From NCBI GenBank assembly GCA_016935015.1, contig JAFGRT010000147.1, forward strand, positions 1-44,249: DNA of 44,249 nucleotides. Direction: 5' to 3'. The stretch is from Acidobacteriota bacterium (lineage in GTDB: Bacteria; Acidobacteriota; JAAYUB01). The notes under the pieces were generated by a model that made no database searches, was not told the origin of the DNA, and saw nothing but the letters and a program-made list of their open reading frames with translations. Position numbers and translations under genes: made by a program. Of the stretch, positions 8,614 through 16,624 are shown one piece after another (the stretch's first letter is position 1; each line of letters opens with the position of its first letter).

Positions 8614-10893
8614 TCAGTGATGGGTCTGGCAAGATCTATGGGGTTCTGTGCCTGTAAAAAAATACAGCTCTTCCGTTTCCGGACAGGCGGAGTCCGCGAG
8701 CTCGCCCGACCGGAGGCAGACCCGACAGCGGGTCAACCCCGCCGGCGGGCGCGGCTGCAGCGGAACAACGGGGTAAACCTGCTGCGCGCGCTCCAGGAAT
8801 TCGGCAAAAACCAGTAAGGCGCTTTCACCGCCGCTGAGGGGGAAATCCCGGTTCTGGTCGTAGCCGACCCAGATACAGCAGATGAGGTTGTCACACAACC
8901 CCACGAACCAGCCGTCGTGGGCCGTGCCGGTCTTGCCGGCCAACGTCAGTGAGGGGGCGAGGTCGCGGAGTCGCCGGGCCGTTCCCCGGTTCACCACGGC
9001 TTGCATCATGTCAAGTGTGATGAAGGCGGCCTGCGGACTGCTCAGGGGCCGGGTGGTGGACGCGGGTATACCGGCTGGCAAGGAAAGAGGAGACCAGGGG
9101 TGGGACGGTTTCAGGCGCCCTTCGTTGAGAAAGATGGTGTAAGCTGTGGCGATTTCCAGCGGCGTTACGTCCAGGGTGCCGAGGGCGACGGACGGATACG
9201 GTGTGGCCGGCCGGGCGAAGGTGAACCGGTCGAGGTACCGGGCGACGGACGGAAAGCCGACCCGCTCGGCCAGTTGAACCGTGGCCGAGTTGAGGGAGCG
9301 GGCCAGGGCCGTTTCCATGATCACCGGCCCGGCATACCGGTTGCGGTAATTGTGGGGCCGATAAGAGCGCCGGCCGTAGCGGATGGTCACCGGACGATCG
9401 TCCACCACGGTGGCGGCGGTAAGCCCCAGATCCGGATTCTCCGCCCCTTTCTCGATCAGAAACATGTAGATCAGGGGTTTAAGTATCGAACCGGCTTGAC
9501 GATGCGCAAAGACCGCCCGATTGAACTGGCTGACCCGGTAGTCTCGACCGCCGGTCATGGCCAGAATCTGGCCCGTAGCCGGCGCGAGGACCACCACGGC
9601 CAGTTGAAGATCAGCCGCCGGTTCGGCGGGGTAGTCCCGAGCCAGTTGGTGGACAATCTGCCCGTAACCCGCCGTCATCGCCTCTTCGGCCGCCAGCTGA
9701 AGCTCCAGATTCAGGGAGGAGTGCACGTCGTCCGTGGGCCGGATTGCGCCGGTCGCCAGCAGGCGTCGAATGTCGGTGGCCAGGTAGTCCAGAAAATACG
9801 GCGCCGGGGGCAGATCGTCGAATACGTCGGCCTGGGGCTGGGGCAGTGGAGCGGCGGCCGCGATCATGGCCTCATCGGGCAGGATATAGCCGGCACTCTC
9901 CATGGCCTCCAGGATAAGATTTCGTCGCTCCAGGGCCAGCTGGGGATGCCGAAAGGGGTGCAGCGGGTTGGGGGAGCGGATCAGGCCGGCCAGCAGGGCG
10001 CATTCGGGCAGGTTCAGATTGCGGATGTCCTTGCCGCAGTAAATGGCGGCGGCCTGGCCCAGTCCGTAGATGGACAAAGAGGCGGTCTGGCCCAGGTAGA
10101 CCTGGTTGGCATAAAGCTCGAACAATTCCTTTTTGCCGAGACGGGTTTCCAGGATGAGAGAAATAAAGGCTTCCTCGAGTTTGCGGCGAAGCGTCTTCTC
10201 CGGCGTGAGGAAGAGATTCTTGGCCAGCTGCTGGGTGATGGTGCTGCCGCCCTCGACGACCTGTTCAGCCTGCAGGTTGCGGACAAAAGAGCGGATGATT
10301 CCCGGCAGATCCAGCCCGGGATGATCGAAGAAACGCTGATCCTCGGCGGCCAAAACGGCATACACCAGATTGGGGGGCAGCTGGTCATACAACACCTGGA
10401 TGCGGCTTTCCCCAGACCGCTGGGCCGAGAGGCGGGCCGGGCGGATGGCGAACCGGGCCAGGGGCTGACCGGTCTGCAGCTCGGTGACGGCGGCCACCTG
10501 ATCATCATCGAACCGTATCCGGCCCCGCAACGGCGTGCCGTGGGGCCTTGGACTCCAGTCAAAATCGTTGACCACCAGGATGGTCTGCTGGTCGGGGATG
10601 GGTTTGTAGGCCGGCGGATCTTCCAGGAAGCTCGACAGCTTGTACCCTCGTCGTTCCAGCGTTTGGACCAGGTCGTCGTAACTCATGGCCTGACCGGGAA
10701 ACAGGATGGAGGGCGCGCTATAAATGGAAGGGAAAACTTCCCACGGGCGTTCGCGGATGGCCCGGTCGATACGTTGCGAGTAGTGGCGATAAAAGAAGAT
10801 GAAGACACCACCACTGACCAGCAGAACGCAGAGGAGCAAGGCCAGCGTGGATTTCAGCAGCCGACCGGTATGGATGCGAATAATGACTTTCAT
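8614..10893 (-). CDS. mrcB: Bifunctional class A penicillin-binding protein, PBP1B-type
   Basis: This 759-residue inner-membrane peptidoglycan synthase polymerises lipid II and cross-links the stem peptides. It has a short cytoplasmic tail and one signal-anchor helix (about residues 12-35), then a UB2H-like segment. The GT51 domain has catalytic Glu184 in EDQRFF and the EGGSTITQQLAKN motif. The transpeptidase domain has SILK (Ser469), SLNSAT and KTGT (Lys654), so all active-site motifs are present. The C-terminus carries four cysteines in CRVC and two later positions, which could form disulfides in the periplasm. The length and the pre-GT51 segment favour PBP1B over PBP1A. It lies between tadA (127-base gap) and the giant ATPase (29-base gap) on the same strand. 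Confidence 0.93.
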   Translation of the reverse strand: MKVIIRIHTGRLLKSTLALLLCVLLVSGGVFIFFYRHYSQRIDRAIRERPWEVFPSIYSAPSILFPGQAMSYDDLVQTLERRGYKLSSFLEDPPAYKPIPDQQTILVVNDFDWSPRPHGTPLRGRIRFDDDQVAAVTELQTGQPLARFAIRPARLSAQRSGESRIQVLYDQLPPNLVYAVLAAEDQRFFDHPGLDLPGIIRSFVRNLQAEQVVEGGSTITQQLAKNLFLTPEKTLRRKLEEAFISLILETRLGKKELFELYANQVYLGQTASLSIYGLGQAAAIYCGKDIRNLNLPECALLAGLIRSPNPLHPFRHPQLALERRNLILEAMESAGYILPDEAMIAAAAPLPQPQADVFDDLPPAPYFLDYLATDIRRLLATGAIRPTDDVHSSLNLELQLAAEEAMTAGYGQIVHQLARDYPAEPAADLQLAVVVLAPATGQILAMTGGRDYRVSQFNRAVFAHRQAGSILKPLIYMFLIEKGAENPDLGLTAATVVDDRPVTIRYGRRSYRPHNYRNRYAGPVIMETALARSLNSATVQLAERVGFPSVARYLDRFTFARPATPYPSVALGTLDVTPLEIATAYTIFLNEGRLKPSHPWSPLSLPAGIPASTTRPLSSPQAAFITLDMMQAVVNRGTARRLRDLAPSLTLAGKTGTAHDGWFVGLCDNLICCIWVGYDQNRDFPLSGGESALLVFAEFLERAQQVYPVVPLQPRPPAGLTRCRVCLRSGELADSACPETEELYFFTGTEPHRSCQTHH

Positions 10894-11020
10894 GCGCGTA
10901 CCCGGAGTCTGGACACCTGCGGAAATGATAGGGATTTATCGCCGTGGACACAACGATTTTCTCCAATGAGAGCCGCTACGGACCGGGCGGCGGCATATCG
11001 AAAGCCAGCTGTGCAGGGAC

Positions 11021-11482
11021 TCATGAGTGACGCCGCTGCTGGAAGAAATCCTGCAGCAGTGCGCGGCACTCGTCGGCCAGAATCCCACCCGAGAACTCAA
11101 TAGTATGATTGAAGAGCTCCGGGGCGCGGAGATCCAGCCGGGAGCCCAGACAGCCCCACCGTGGATCGGGTGTGCCGAAAAACAGCCGGCGGATGCGGGC
11201 CTGGACGCAGGCCCCCAGGCACATGATACACGGTTCGAGGGTGACGTAGAGGTCGCAGTCCGTAAGCCGGTAATTCCCGATCCGCCGGGCAGCCTGGCGG
11301 ATTGCGACGATTTCCGCATGGGCGGTGGGATCCGTGTCGGTGATGGTGCGGTTGTAACCGTCGGCCAGCAGCCGGTCGTCGGCCACGATAACCGCGCCCA
11401 CCGGCACTTCGCCGACGGCCCGGGCCCGCTCTGCCTGTTGCAGGGCGAGTCGCATCCAGTGTTCGGCGGTTGTTTCGCCCAT
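11021..11482 (-). CDS. tadA: tRNA-specific adenosine deaminase TadA
   Basis: This 153-residue deaminase converts A34 to inosine in the anticodon of tRNA-Arg(ACG). The zinc site is complete: HAE with His55 and the proton-shuttling Glu57, and PCIMC with Cys85 and Cys88. VPVGAVIV upstream and the downstream ARIRRLFFG stretch are typical of TadA. I chose the ATG at 11482 because GGAG lies eight bases before it and the protein then begins at the usual helix (ETTAEHWMRLAL). A longer frame to 11599 adds 39 residues unlike the family. The gene is followed on the same strand by the PBP1B gene after 127 bases. Confidence 0.95.
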   Translation of the reverse strand: MGETTAEHWMRLALQQAERARAVGEVPVGAVIVADDRLLADGYNRTITDTDPTAHAEIVAIRQAARRIGNYRLTDCDLYVTLEPCIMCLGACVQARIRRLFFGTPDPRWGCLGSRLDLRAPELFNHTIEFSGGILADECRALLQDFFQQRRHS

Positions 11483-11610
11483 GCCGTTTTCTCCAGAGCG
11501 CAGGTTGGTTTTCAGAGCGGCCATGGCGGACCGGCGCCAATCGCCCACCGAGAGTACCACCTTCCCGGCCGGCATGCAATGAAAAGTCCGGCCGGCCAAT
11601 CCATTGCGTT

Positions 11611-11790
11611 ATCGATACATTTTTGTGACAGAGCCCGGCACCGTTGCAGCGAGGGGGCGAAAGGGCGAGGGGGCAATCCCCGAACGTAGACGCCGTCTGC
11701 TGGACGGTGGAATGGATGGACGCGATTTCGACACACTTTTGTGACAGAGCCTGGCACTGTTGCGGCGAGGGGGTGAGGGGGCGAGAGGGC
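11611..11790 (-). repeat. Dispersed intergenic repeat, locus C (two tandem units)
   Basis: Two inverted copies of the core found at loci A and B begin TGTGACAGAGCC at 11624 and 11740, so the tandem period is 116 bp. Read on the minus strand, each unit has the TGCC(A/G)GGCTCTGTCAC core, a CATCCATTCC segment, a CCGTC-CAGCA-GACGG stem-loop and a tail of CGCCC(C/T)(T)TCG blocks. The same parts in the same order appear at locus A. The array fills most of the gene-free 11483-11877 gap between tadA and the radical SAM gene. I see no coding sequence in the remainder. Confidence 0.8.
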
Positions 11791-11877
11791 GAGGGGACAG
11801 CAGGCCCACCGGCAACGGGGCACCGGTGAAGCGGCGACCCGGTGATGGCCACCGCCGACAGTCGTCCGGGGCGACCG

Positions 11878-13035
11878 TCAGTCGCCGCATCCATCGGGGC
11901 GGGAAAGGCCCCGACCGCGCCGGGTCCAGGTCGGCACCAGACGGTAACGGATCAGGTTGCCCAGGGGGAAGTGCAACCGGGGCCGGACGTAGCAGCTGGC
12001 CAGATAGTCGCGGCAGGCGGCGCAGTCGCGCAGGGCGCGCTGCATGGAACGATATCCCTCGCTGCCGAACACGTCGGCCAGGCTTTGCCGGGCGCAGGAA
12101 AACGAGCCATAATCCGTGCCGGTGCCCGGATAGAGGGACGATTTCATCCCCGGGCAGGCGAACACTTCGCCGTCCTCCAGAATATTGACATAGAACAAGG
12201 GCACCGGGCAGGGCCGCGTAAACAGTTCATCCCCGAAATCCGAACCATCCCGCAGCCGACGATAGTATCCGGGCATCAGCCGGAGAAAAGGGTCATAGGG
12301 CCGGCCATAATGGGCCTGGAAGCGGTCCAGCGCTTCTTGCAGACGCTCGATGGAGGCCTCGGTGATCGTCTCCCGCCAGCGTCTGGCCGGTTCCGGATCG
12401 GCCAGCCGGGGGTAGGCGACATGGGCGGTGATGCGAAGCTCGAAGGCCAGGCCATCGGTCAGGCGTGCCAGATACTCCAGCTGGTCGACATTCCAGGGCG
12501 CGGCCTGGGTGACGATCTGGCAGGTAACGGGCGGATTCTGCCGGCTGAGCAGGGCGAGGGCGTTGAGCACCCGTCGATAGGAGCCGGGCTGGTTCCGGAC
12601 GGCATCATGGGTTTCCTGGTCGCCATCCAGGCTCAGGGATACCAGGTCCACCCCGGCGCGGGCCAGGGAGATGGCCCGTGACGAATCCAGCAGGAACCCG
12701 TTGGTGACCAGATGCACGTAGGGCACCACCTGTTTGGCCAGCCGGATCCGTTCCTCTAGATCGGGCAGCAGGAGGGGTTCGCCGCCGCTCAGGTAGAGGT
12801 AGGCTGTCCGCATGGAACGCAGCTGGCGGAGGATCCCGGTGTAGAGCGCCCATGGCATGTTCCCGATGGAATCCTCATGGGGCACGTAGCAGTGGTCACA
12901 GCGGAAATTGCAGTGCCGGGTCAGGCACAGATTGACGATGAGGGGTGACGAGGCACCGGCCAGGCGCCGCCCGTACCAGCGCAGCACGGGGATGCCCAGA
13001 CGCGCGAGCCTGCCAGGGGCGGCGAAACGGTTCAT
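11878..13035 (-). CDS. Radical SAM/SPASM-type protein
   Basis: This 385-residue radical SAM protein has a CNFRCDHC cluster-binding motif (Cys42, Cys46, Cys49) and a canonical SGGEPLL motif that contacts S-adenosylmethionine. Its C-terminal region has further cysteines (GEVFACPG, CAACRDYLASC) typical of SPASM or twitch auxiliary Fe-S domains. Such proteins modify peptides or carry out sugar and lipid chemistry; the substrate here is unknown. The start at ATG 13035 overlaps the glycosyltransferase stop as ATGA and is preceded by GGGAGG. A longer in-frame reading to 13338 is antisense-like noise inside that gene. It is co-directional with the GT2 gene and probably co-expressed with it, facing the CapK-DegT-radical SAM operon across a divergent promoter region. 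Confidence 0.9.
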   Translation of the reverse strand: MNRFAAPGRLARLGIPVLRWYGRRLAGASSPLIVNLCLTRHCNFRCDHCYVPHEDSIGNMPWALYTGILRQLRSMRTAYLYLSGGEPLLLPDLEERIRLAKQVVPYVHLVTNGFLLDSSRAISLARAGVDLVSLSLDGDQETHDAVRNQPGSYRRVLNALALLSRQNPPVTCQIVTQAAPWNVDQLEYLARLTDGLAFELRITAHVAYPRLADPEPARRWRETITEASIERLQEALDRFQAHYGRPYDPFLRLMPGYYRRLRDGSDFGDELFTRPCPVPLFYVNILEDGEVFACPGMKSSLYPGTGTDYGSFSCARQSLADVFGSEGYRSMQRALRDCAACRDYLASCYVRPRLHFPLGNLIRYRLVPTWTRRGRGLSRPDGCGD

Positions 13036-13838
13036 GGACGTTCCTCCCGGTCCTGGACGGGGCCAACGGTTCGAATATCCTTTCGAAACTGCCACAACCG
13101 CCGCAGATAATAGACGGTGTCGGACCACATCCGGACGGTGGTGCCCGAGGCATGATCGCGTTGGTAAAGAGCGGGGATCTCCAGGATGCGCAAACCGCCC
13201 CGATGGGCGCGGACCATGATTTCGGTGTCCCAGAACCAGTGGGCGTCCCGGACCTGGTCGAGAACAGGTAGCACGCGCTGCCGGCTGAACATCTTGCAAC
13301 CCGTTTCCGTATCGGCCAGCGGCACCTTGAGCCACCACCGCACCAGGCGGCTGTACCCCTTGCTCAGGATCTGGCGGTGCAGGGACCGCAGCGACCAGGG
13401 ATACCAGCGCCGGGCAGTGGCGATATCGGCCCCGTTTTCGACGGCCATGACCAGCGGCAAGAGGTAGAACGCGTCGATTTCCAGGTCGATGTCAATGTAA
13501 CCGGCGATCCGGCCGGCGGCCAGCCGCAAGCCGTGCGCGACGGTGGCGCCGCGGCCCATGTTCTGCGGATGAATCACCAGACGTTCGCGGGGGTGACCTT
13601 CCGTCAGGCGGCGGATCATGTCCGGTGTCCCGTCGCGGCTGCCGTCATCGATCAGGATCAGTTCGTACGATCCGTGGTAAAACCCGAGCACCTCACGCAG
13701 GCGGCGGATGCTCGCTTCGATGACGCGCATTTCGTTGAAACAGGCAACGATGAGACTGAGATCCGGGACCGGCCGGCTGGAGTGTTCCCGGGCTTCATGC
13801 ATGCCTCGCACCGGATGGCTGTCGGATGTTAGCGTCAT
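13032..13838 (-). CDS. Family 2 glycosyltransferase
   Basis: This 268-residue GT-A fold glycosyltransferase resembles dolichyl/polyprenyl-phosphate sugar transferases. The motifs run LSLIVACFNE, LILIDDGSRDGT (nucleotide-sugar binding), NMGRGATVAHGL, and the metal-binding acidic region DIDLEID. A later DTETGCKMF segment corresponds to the acceptor or catalytic loop. It has no C-terminal membrane helices, so it is closer to the soluble DPM1 type than to the membrane-anchored ones. It likely moves a sugar from a nucleotide donor to a lipid-phosphate carrier, but the donor is not predictable. It is the first gene of the two-gene minus-strand unit with the radical SAM gene, and its 5' end faces the CapK-like gene 139 bases away. 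Confidence 0.9.
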   Translation of the reverse strand: MTLTSDSHPVRGMHEAREHSSRPVPDLSLIVACFNEMRVIEASIRRLREVLGFYHGSYELILIDDGSRDGTPDMIRRLTEGHPRERLVIHPQNMGRGATVAHGLRLAAGRIAGYIDIDLEIDAFYLLPLVMAVENGADIATARRWYPWSLRSLHRQILSKGYSRLVRWWLKVPLADTETGCKMFSRQRVLPVLDQVRDAHWFWDTEIMVRAHRGGLRILEIPALYQRDHASGTTVRMWSDTVYYLRRLWQFRKDIRTVGPVQDREERP

Positions 13839-13891
13839 TGTGCGCCCCGCCGCTGTCGCTGTTTGCTGAATGTGGACCGGTCAGAATTATT

Positions 13892-13921
13892 TTGACGGCC
13901 GGTTCCTGACTTTGCAATAAT
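13892..13921 (+). promoter_or_regulatory. Sigma-70-type promoter for the CapK-DegT-radical SAM operon
   Basis: TTGACG at 13892-13897 and AATAAT at 13916-13921 are separated by 18 bases, each matching five of six consensus positions. The implied transcript starts near 13928, about 50 bases before the ATG at 13978. The surrounding gap is the AT-rich part of the divergent region shared with the GT2 gene. Confidence 0.6.
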
Positions 13922-13977
13922 ATTTTTCCGGATCATCACGCAGCGGTCAATGCGCATCGACAGCCGGGGAACACGGC

Positions 13978-15360
13978 ATGCCAGTATATGGAAGCATAGT
14001 TGAAAAAACCTACGCCGCCCTGGCCGCGCTGACCCCGTTCCATGCCTGGAACACTTTCCAGGACCTTCTCCGCCAGCAGTACCTGCCCGAAGACGATCTG
14101 CGACAGATTCAATGGCGCCGGTTCCGGAATATCCTTGAACATGCCTGGGCCCATGTTCCGTTTTACCGCCGGTGCTTTGACCGGGCCGGTCTGAAACCGG
14201 CCGATATCCGCTCCCGGGAAGATATCGCCCGCCTCCCGTTGACCGATCGAACGGAACTCGCGGCGGCCTTTCCCGATGCATGCCGGGCCAATACTATACC
14301 CCGCCGCCAGCTCCGGCTGGTGGAGACGTCCGGTACCAGCGGCGCGGGGCCTTTCCGCCTATGGATCGATTGGGACGCCCTCAACGAGAAGTACGCCCTG
14401 CTTCTGCGAAACTATTCGTATGCGGGCTGGCATTTCGGGCGGCGGATGACGGCCCTCTGGAATCAGGCGCACGAGGATTATCGGCCCTGGTGGCGGCGAT
14501 CGGTGTTGAAGACGGTGGTCTATCATTTGTTCCACCGAAAACGATGGCTGCCACCCCTGGGCCCGGTGGGTCCGCTGGACGAGGCCGGGGCGCAGATATA
14601 TCGGCGTCGGCTGATGCGGTTGACTCCCTTTCTGCTGGAAGGGGACGCCCGGGCGCTGTACGAGGTGGGGCTTCGCTGCCGGCCGGGGAACCTCCGGCCG
14701 CCGCCGGTACAGGTCATTTCCTCGGCGGCTTCGGCCACCAGCGCGGATCTGCGCCGCGATCTGGAGGCGTTGTGGGGTGCGCCGGTGCTCAACAACTACG
14801 GCCCGCACGAAGCGGAGGGGCTGGCGTGTGAATGCCTGGCGCGGCAGGGAATGCACCTCTCCCTGGACGCCTATCTCGTGGAATGGATCGTCGACGGACG
14901 GCCCGCCGGGGCAGGTGAAATGGCCGAATTGGTGATTACCGACCTGGGCAACCGGGCCATGCCCCTAATCCGCTACCGCACGGGCGATTTGGCCCGGGCG
15001 GGTATGCGGCGGTGCACCTGTGGCCGAACGCTGCCGGTGATCCACGACGTGGCGGGGCGGCAGGCTGATGCGTTATGGACGGGCCGGGGGTGGTTCACGG
15101 AGACTGATTTCCAGGACCTTTTGCGGCCGCTGGGGATGGCGTATCGGTGCCAGCTCGTCCGGGAGGCCACGGACGCCTACCGGGTGCGGTTTATCGATCC
15201 GGCCGGCGTTGACGGGGACGTGGCGCGACGGCTGCAGGAGGCCCTGGGCCAACAGCTGGGCCCGGCCGCCAGGCTCGTGATGGAACCGGTGGCGATGATC
15301 CGGCCCGAGCCTTCGGGGAAATTCCGGCCGTTGCAATGTCCCGGCGGGGAGGGGGCGTGA
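13978..15360 (+). CDS. CapK/PaaK-family adenylate-forming ligase
   Basis: This 460-residue protein resembles the phenylacetate-CoA ligase/CapK branch of the ANL superfamily. It shows the phosphate-binding loop VETSGTSGAG, the A5-like YGPHEAEG, the A7/A8-like RYRTGDLAR, and a C-terminal PSGKFRP carrying the conserved lysine. In the family, such enzymes activate an acid as acyl-AMP and may transfer it to CoA or another acceptor. The CapK subgroup is common in capsule and exopolysaccharide clusters. Two cysteines in RRCTCGRT resemble the small metal-binding knuckle seen in many family members. It opens a plus-strand operon, with GGGGAA in front of the ATG, and is followed at one base by the aminotransferase gene. 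The substrate is unknown. Confidence 0.88.
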   Translation: MPVYGSIVEKTYAALAALTPFHAWNTFQDLLRQQYLPEDDLRQIQWRRFRNILEHAWAHVPFYRRCFDRAGLKPADIRSREDIARLPLTDRTELAAAFPDACRANTIPRRQLRLVETSGTSGAGPFRLWIDWDALNEKYALLLRNYSYAGWHFGRRMTALWNQAHEDYRPWWRRSVLKTVVYHLFHRKRWLPPLGPVGPLDEAGAQIYRRRLMRLTPFLLEGDARALYEVGLRCRPGNLRPPPVQVISSAASATSADLRRDLEALWGAPVLNNYGPHEAEGLACECLARQGMHLSLDAYLVEWIVDGRPAGAGEMAELVITDLGNRAMPLIRYRTGDLARAGMRRCTCGRTLPVIHDVAGRQADALWTGRGWFTETDFQDLLRPLGMAYRCQLVREATDAYRVRFIDPAGVDGDVARRLQEALGQQLGPAARLVMEPVAMIRPEPSGKFRPLQCPGGEGA

Positions 15361-15361
15361 C

Positions 15362-16624
15362 ATGGGCTGGCGCAAGGTGCCCCGCTTCCGGCCCTATATC
15401 ACCGGGCAGGCCGTCCGGCGGATCCTGCCGCTCCTGATGCAGGGCAAAATCCGGGACGGCGAGTGGGTGGAACGATTCGAACGGGAGTTTGCGGCCTATA
15501 TCGGCCGGCAATTCGCCGTGGCCGTGCCGTCGGGCCGGATGGCCCTGCTGCTCTGCCTCCGGATGCTGGAGTTGCGGGAGGGGGACGGGATCATCGTACC
15601 GGCGTTCACCGTGCCCGAGGTCGTCACCATGATCCGGGTGCTGGGACTGACGCCGCAGTTCGCCGATGTGGATCCGGAAACCTGCAACCTGACGGCGGAG
15701 GCGGTGGAGGCCAGGATTACGACGGCCACACGCGCCGTCCTGCTCACGCATCTGTTCGGCAAGCCGACCCAGGTGGCGGAAATTCTGGCAGTGGCCGCCG
15801 CCAACGGGCTGACGGTGATCGAGGACGCCGCCCAGGCCTGTGGCGCCAGTTACCGAGGCGTCCGGACGGGAAATTTCGGCCGGCTGGCGACGTTCAGCTT
15901 CGGGCTCGTCAAGAACCTCAACACCCTGGGCGGGGGGATGATCGTGACCGACGACCCGGCGCTGGCGCAGGGGCTGCGTCGCGAGCTGGCAGAATTTCCG
16001 CCGGCGCCACGCCGGACGGTGCTGAAGAATCTGCTGTTCTGTGTGTTGCTGCGGCTGGCCACGCAACCGGTCGTTTACTCCCTGGCGGTGCATCCCCTGC
16101 TGCGGCTGCTGGATCGTGCCGGTGCGATGGACCGGGTCGACCGCGCGTTCGATGAAAAGGAGATCGGGATGACTGAAATCCCGCCCGCCTATCGTCGCAA
16201 GTTTACCAATCTGCAGGCCGCCCTGGGCTGTGCCATGCTGGCGGATCTGGACCGTCTCAACGACCGGCGCCGGCGTTTTGCGGAGAGTGTGCTGGCAGGG
16301 TTGTCCGACCTGCCCGGTCTACGGTTGCCGGCCCGGGCCGGGGACGCCAGGGAGATCCATCTCAATCTGCTGGTCCGGACCGGGCAGCGTGGGGAGATCC
16401 TGCGTCGGCTGCGCCGCGCCGGGGTAGACACCACCCGCGGATATCTGCGCGATTGCGCCGCACTGCCGGTGTTCGCGGAGTATGCCCGCCAAACCTGTCC
16501 GGGCGCCGCCCAACTGGCTGCCGACGGCTTTTACCTGCCGGTAAACCCGTTTTTCAGTGAAAAAGAGATCGGGCGGGTGATCCGCGCGACCCGAAAAGTG
16601 CTGCGGGAGGTGGGCGGATCATGA
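15362..16624 (+). CDS. DegT/DnrJ/EryC1-family aminotransferase
   Basis: This 420-residue PLP enzyme belongs to the sugar-aminotransferase family that installs amino groups on nucleotide-linked keto-sugars. The PLP-binding core is visible: PSGRMALLL, the stacking and phosphate region, EDAAQACGASY, and the Schiff-base Lys184 in FSFGLVKNLNTLGG. That lysine segment differs from the usual FSFYPTKN pattern, so the substrate pocket may be unusual. The start is two bases after the ligase stop. Its TGA overlaps the ATG of the second radical SAM gene, so the three genes are tightly coupled. A second, distinct family member (wecE-like) lies at 21.7 kb. Confidence 0.9.
   Translation: MGWRKVPRFRPYITGQAVRRILPLLMQGKIRDGEWVERFEREFAAYIGRQFAVAVPSGRMALLLCLRMLELREGDGIIVPAFTVPEVVTMIRVLGLTPQFADVDPETCNLTAEAVEARITTATRAVLLTHLFGKPTQVAEILAVAAANGLTVIEDAAQACGASYRGVRTGNFGRLATFSFGLVKNLNTLGGGMIVTDDPALAQGLRRELAEFPPAPRRTVLKNLLFCVLLRLATQPVVYSLAVHPLLRLLDRAGAMDRVDRAFDEKEIGMTEIPPAYRRKFTNLQAALGCAMLADLDRLNDRRRRFAESVLAGLSDLPGLRLPARAGDAREIHLNLLVRTGQRGEILRRLRRAGVDTTRGYLRDCAALPVFAEYARQTCPGAAQLAADGFYLPVNPFFSEKEIGRVIRATRKVLREVGGS

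Noticed and set aside
4754-10893. A BREX, Pgl or DISARM defence cluster around the giant ATPase.
   Set aside because: No methylase, PglZ, helicase or nuclease gene lies in the neighbouring sequence; the adjacent genes are peptidoglycan synthase, tadA and an exported protein.
9001-11103. A plus-strand open frame of 700 codons opposite the PBP1B gene.
   Set aside because: The opposite strand encodes a complete PBP1B with all catalytic motifs; the plus-strand product is Gly/Arg/Gln-rich and without features.
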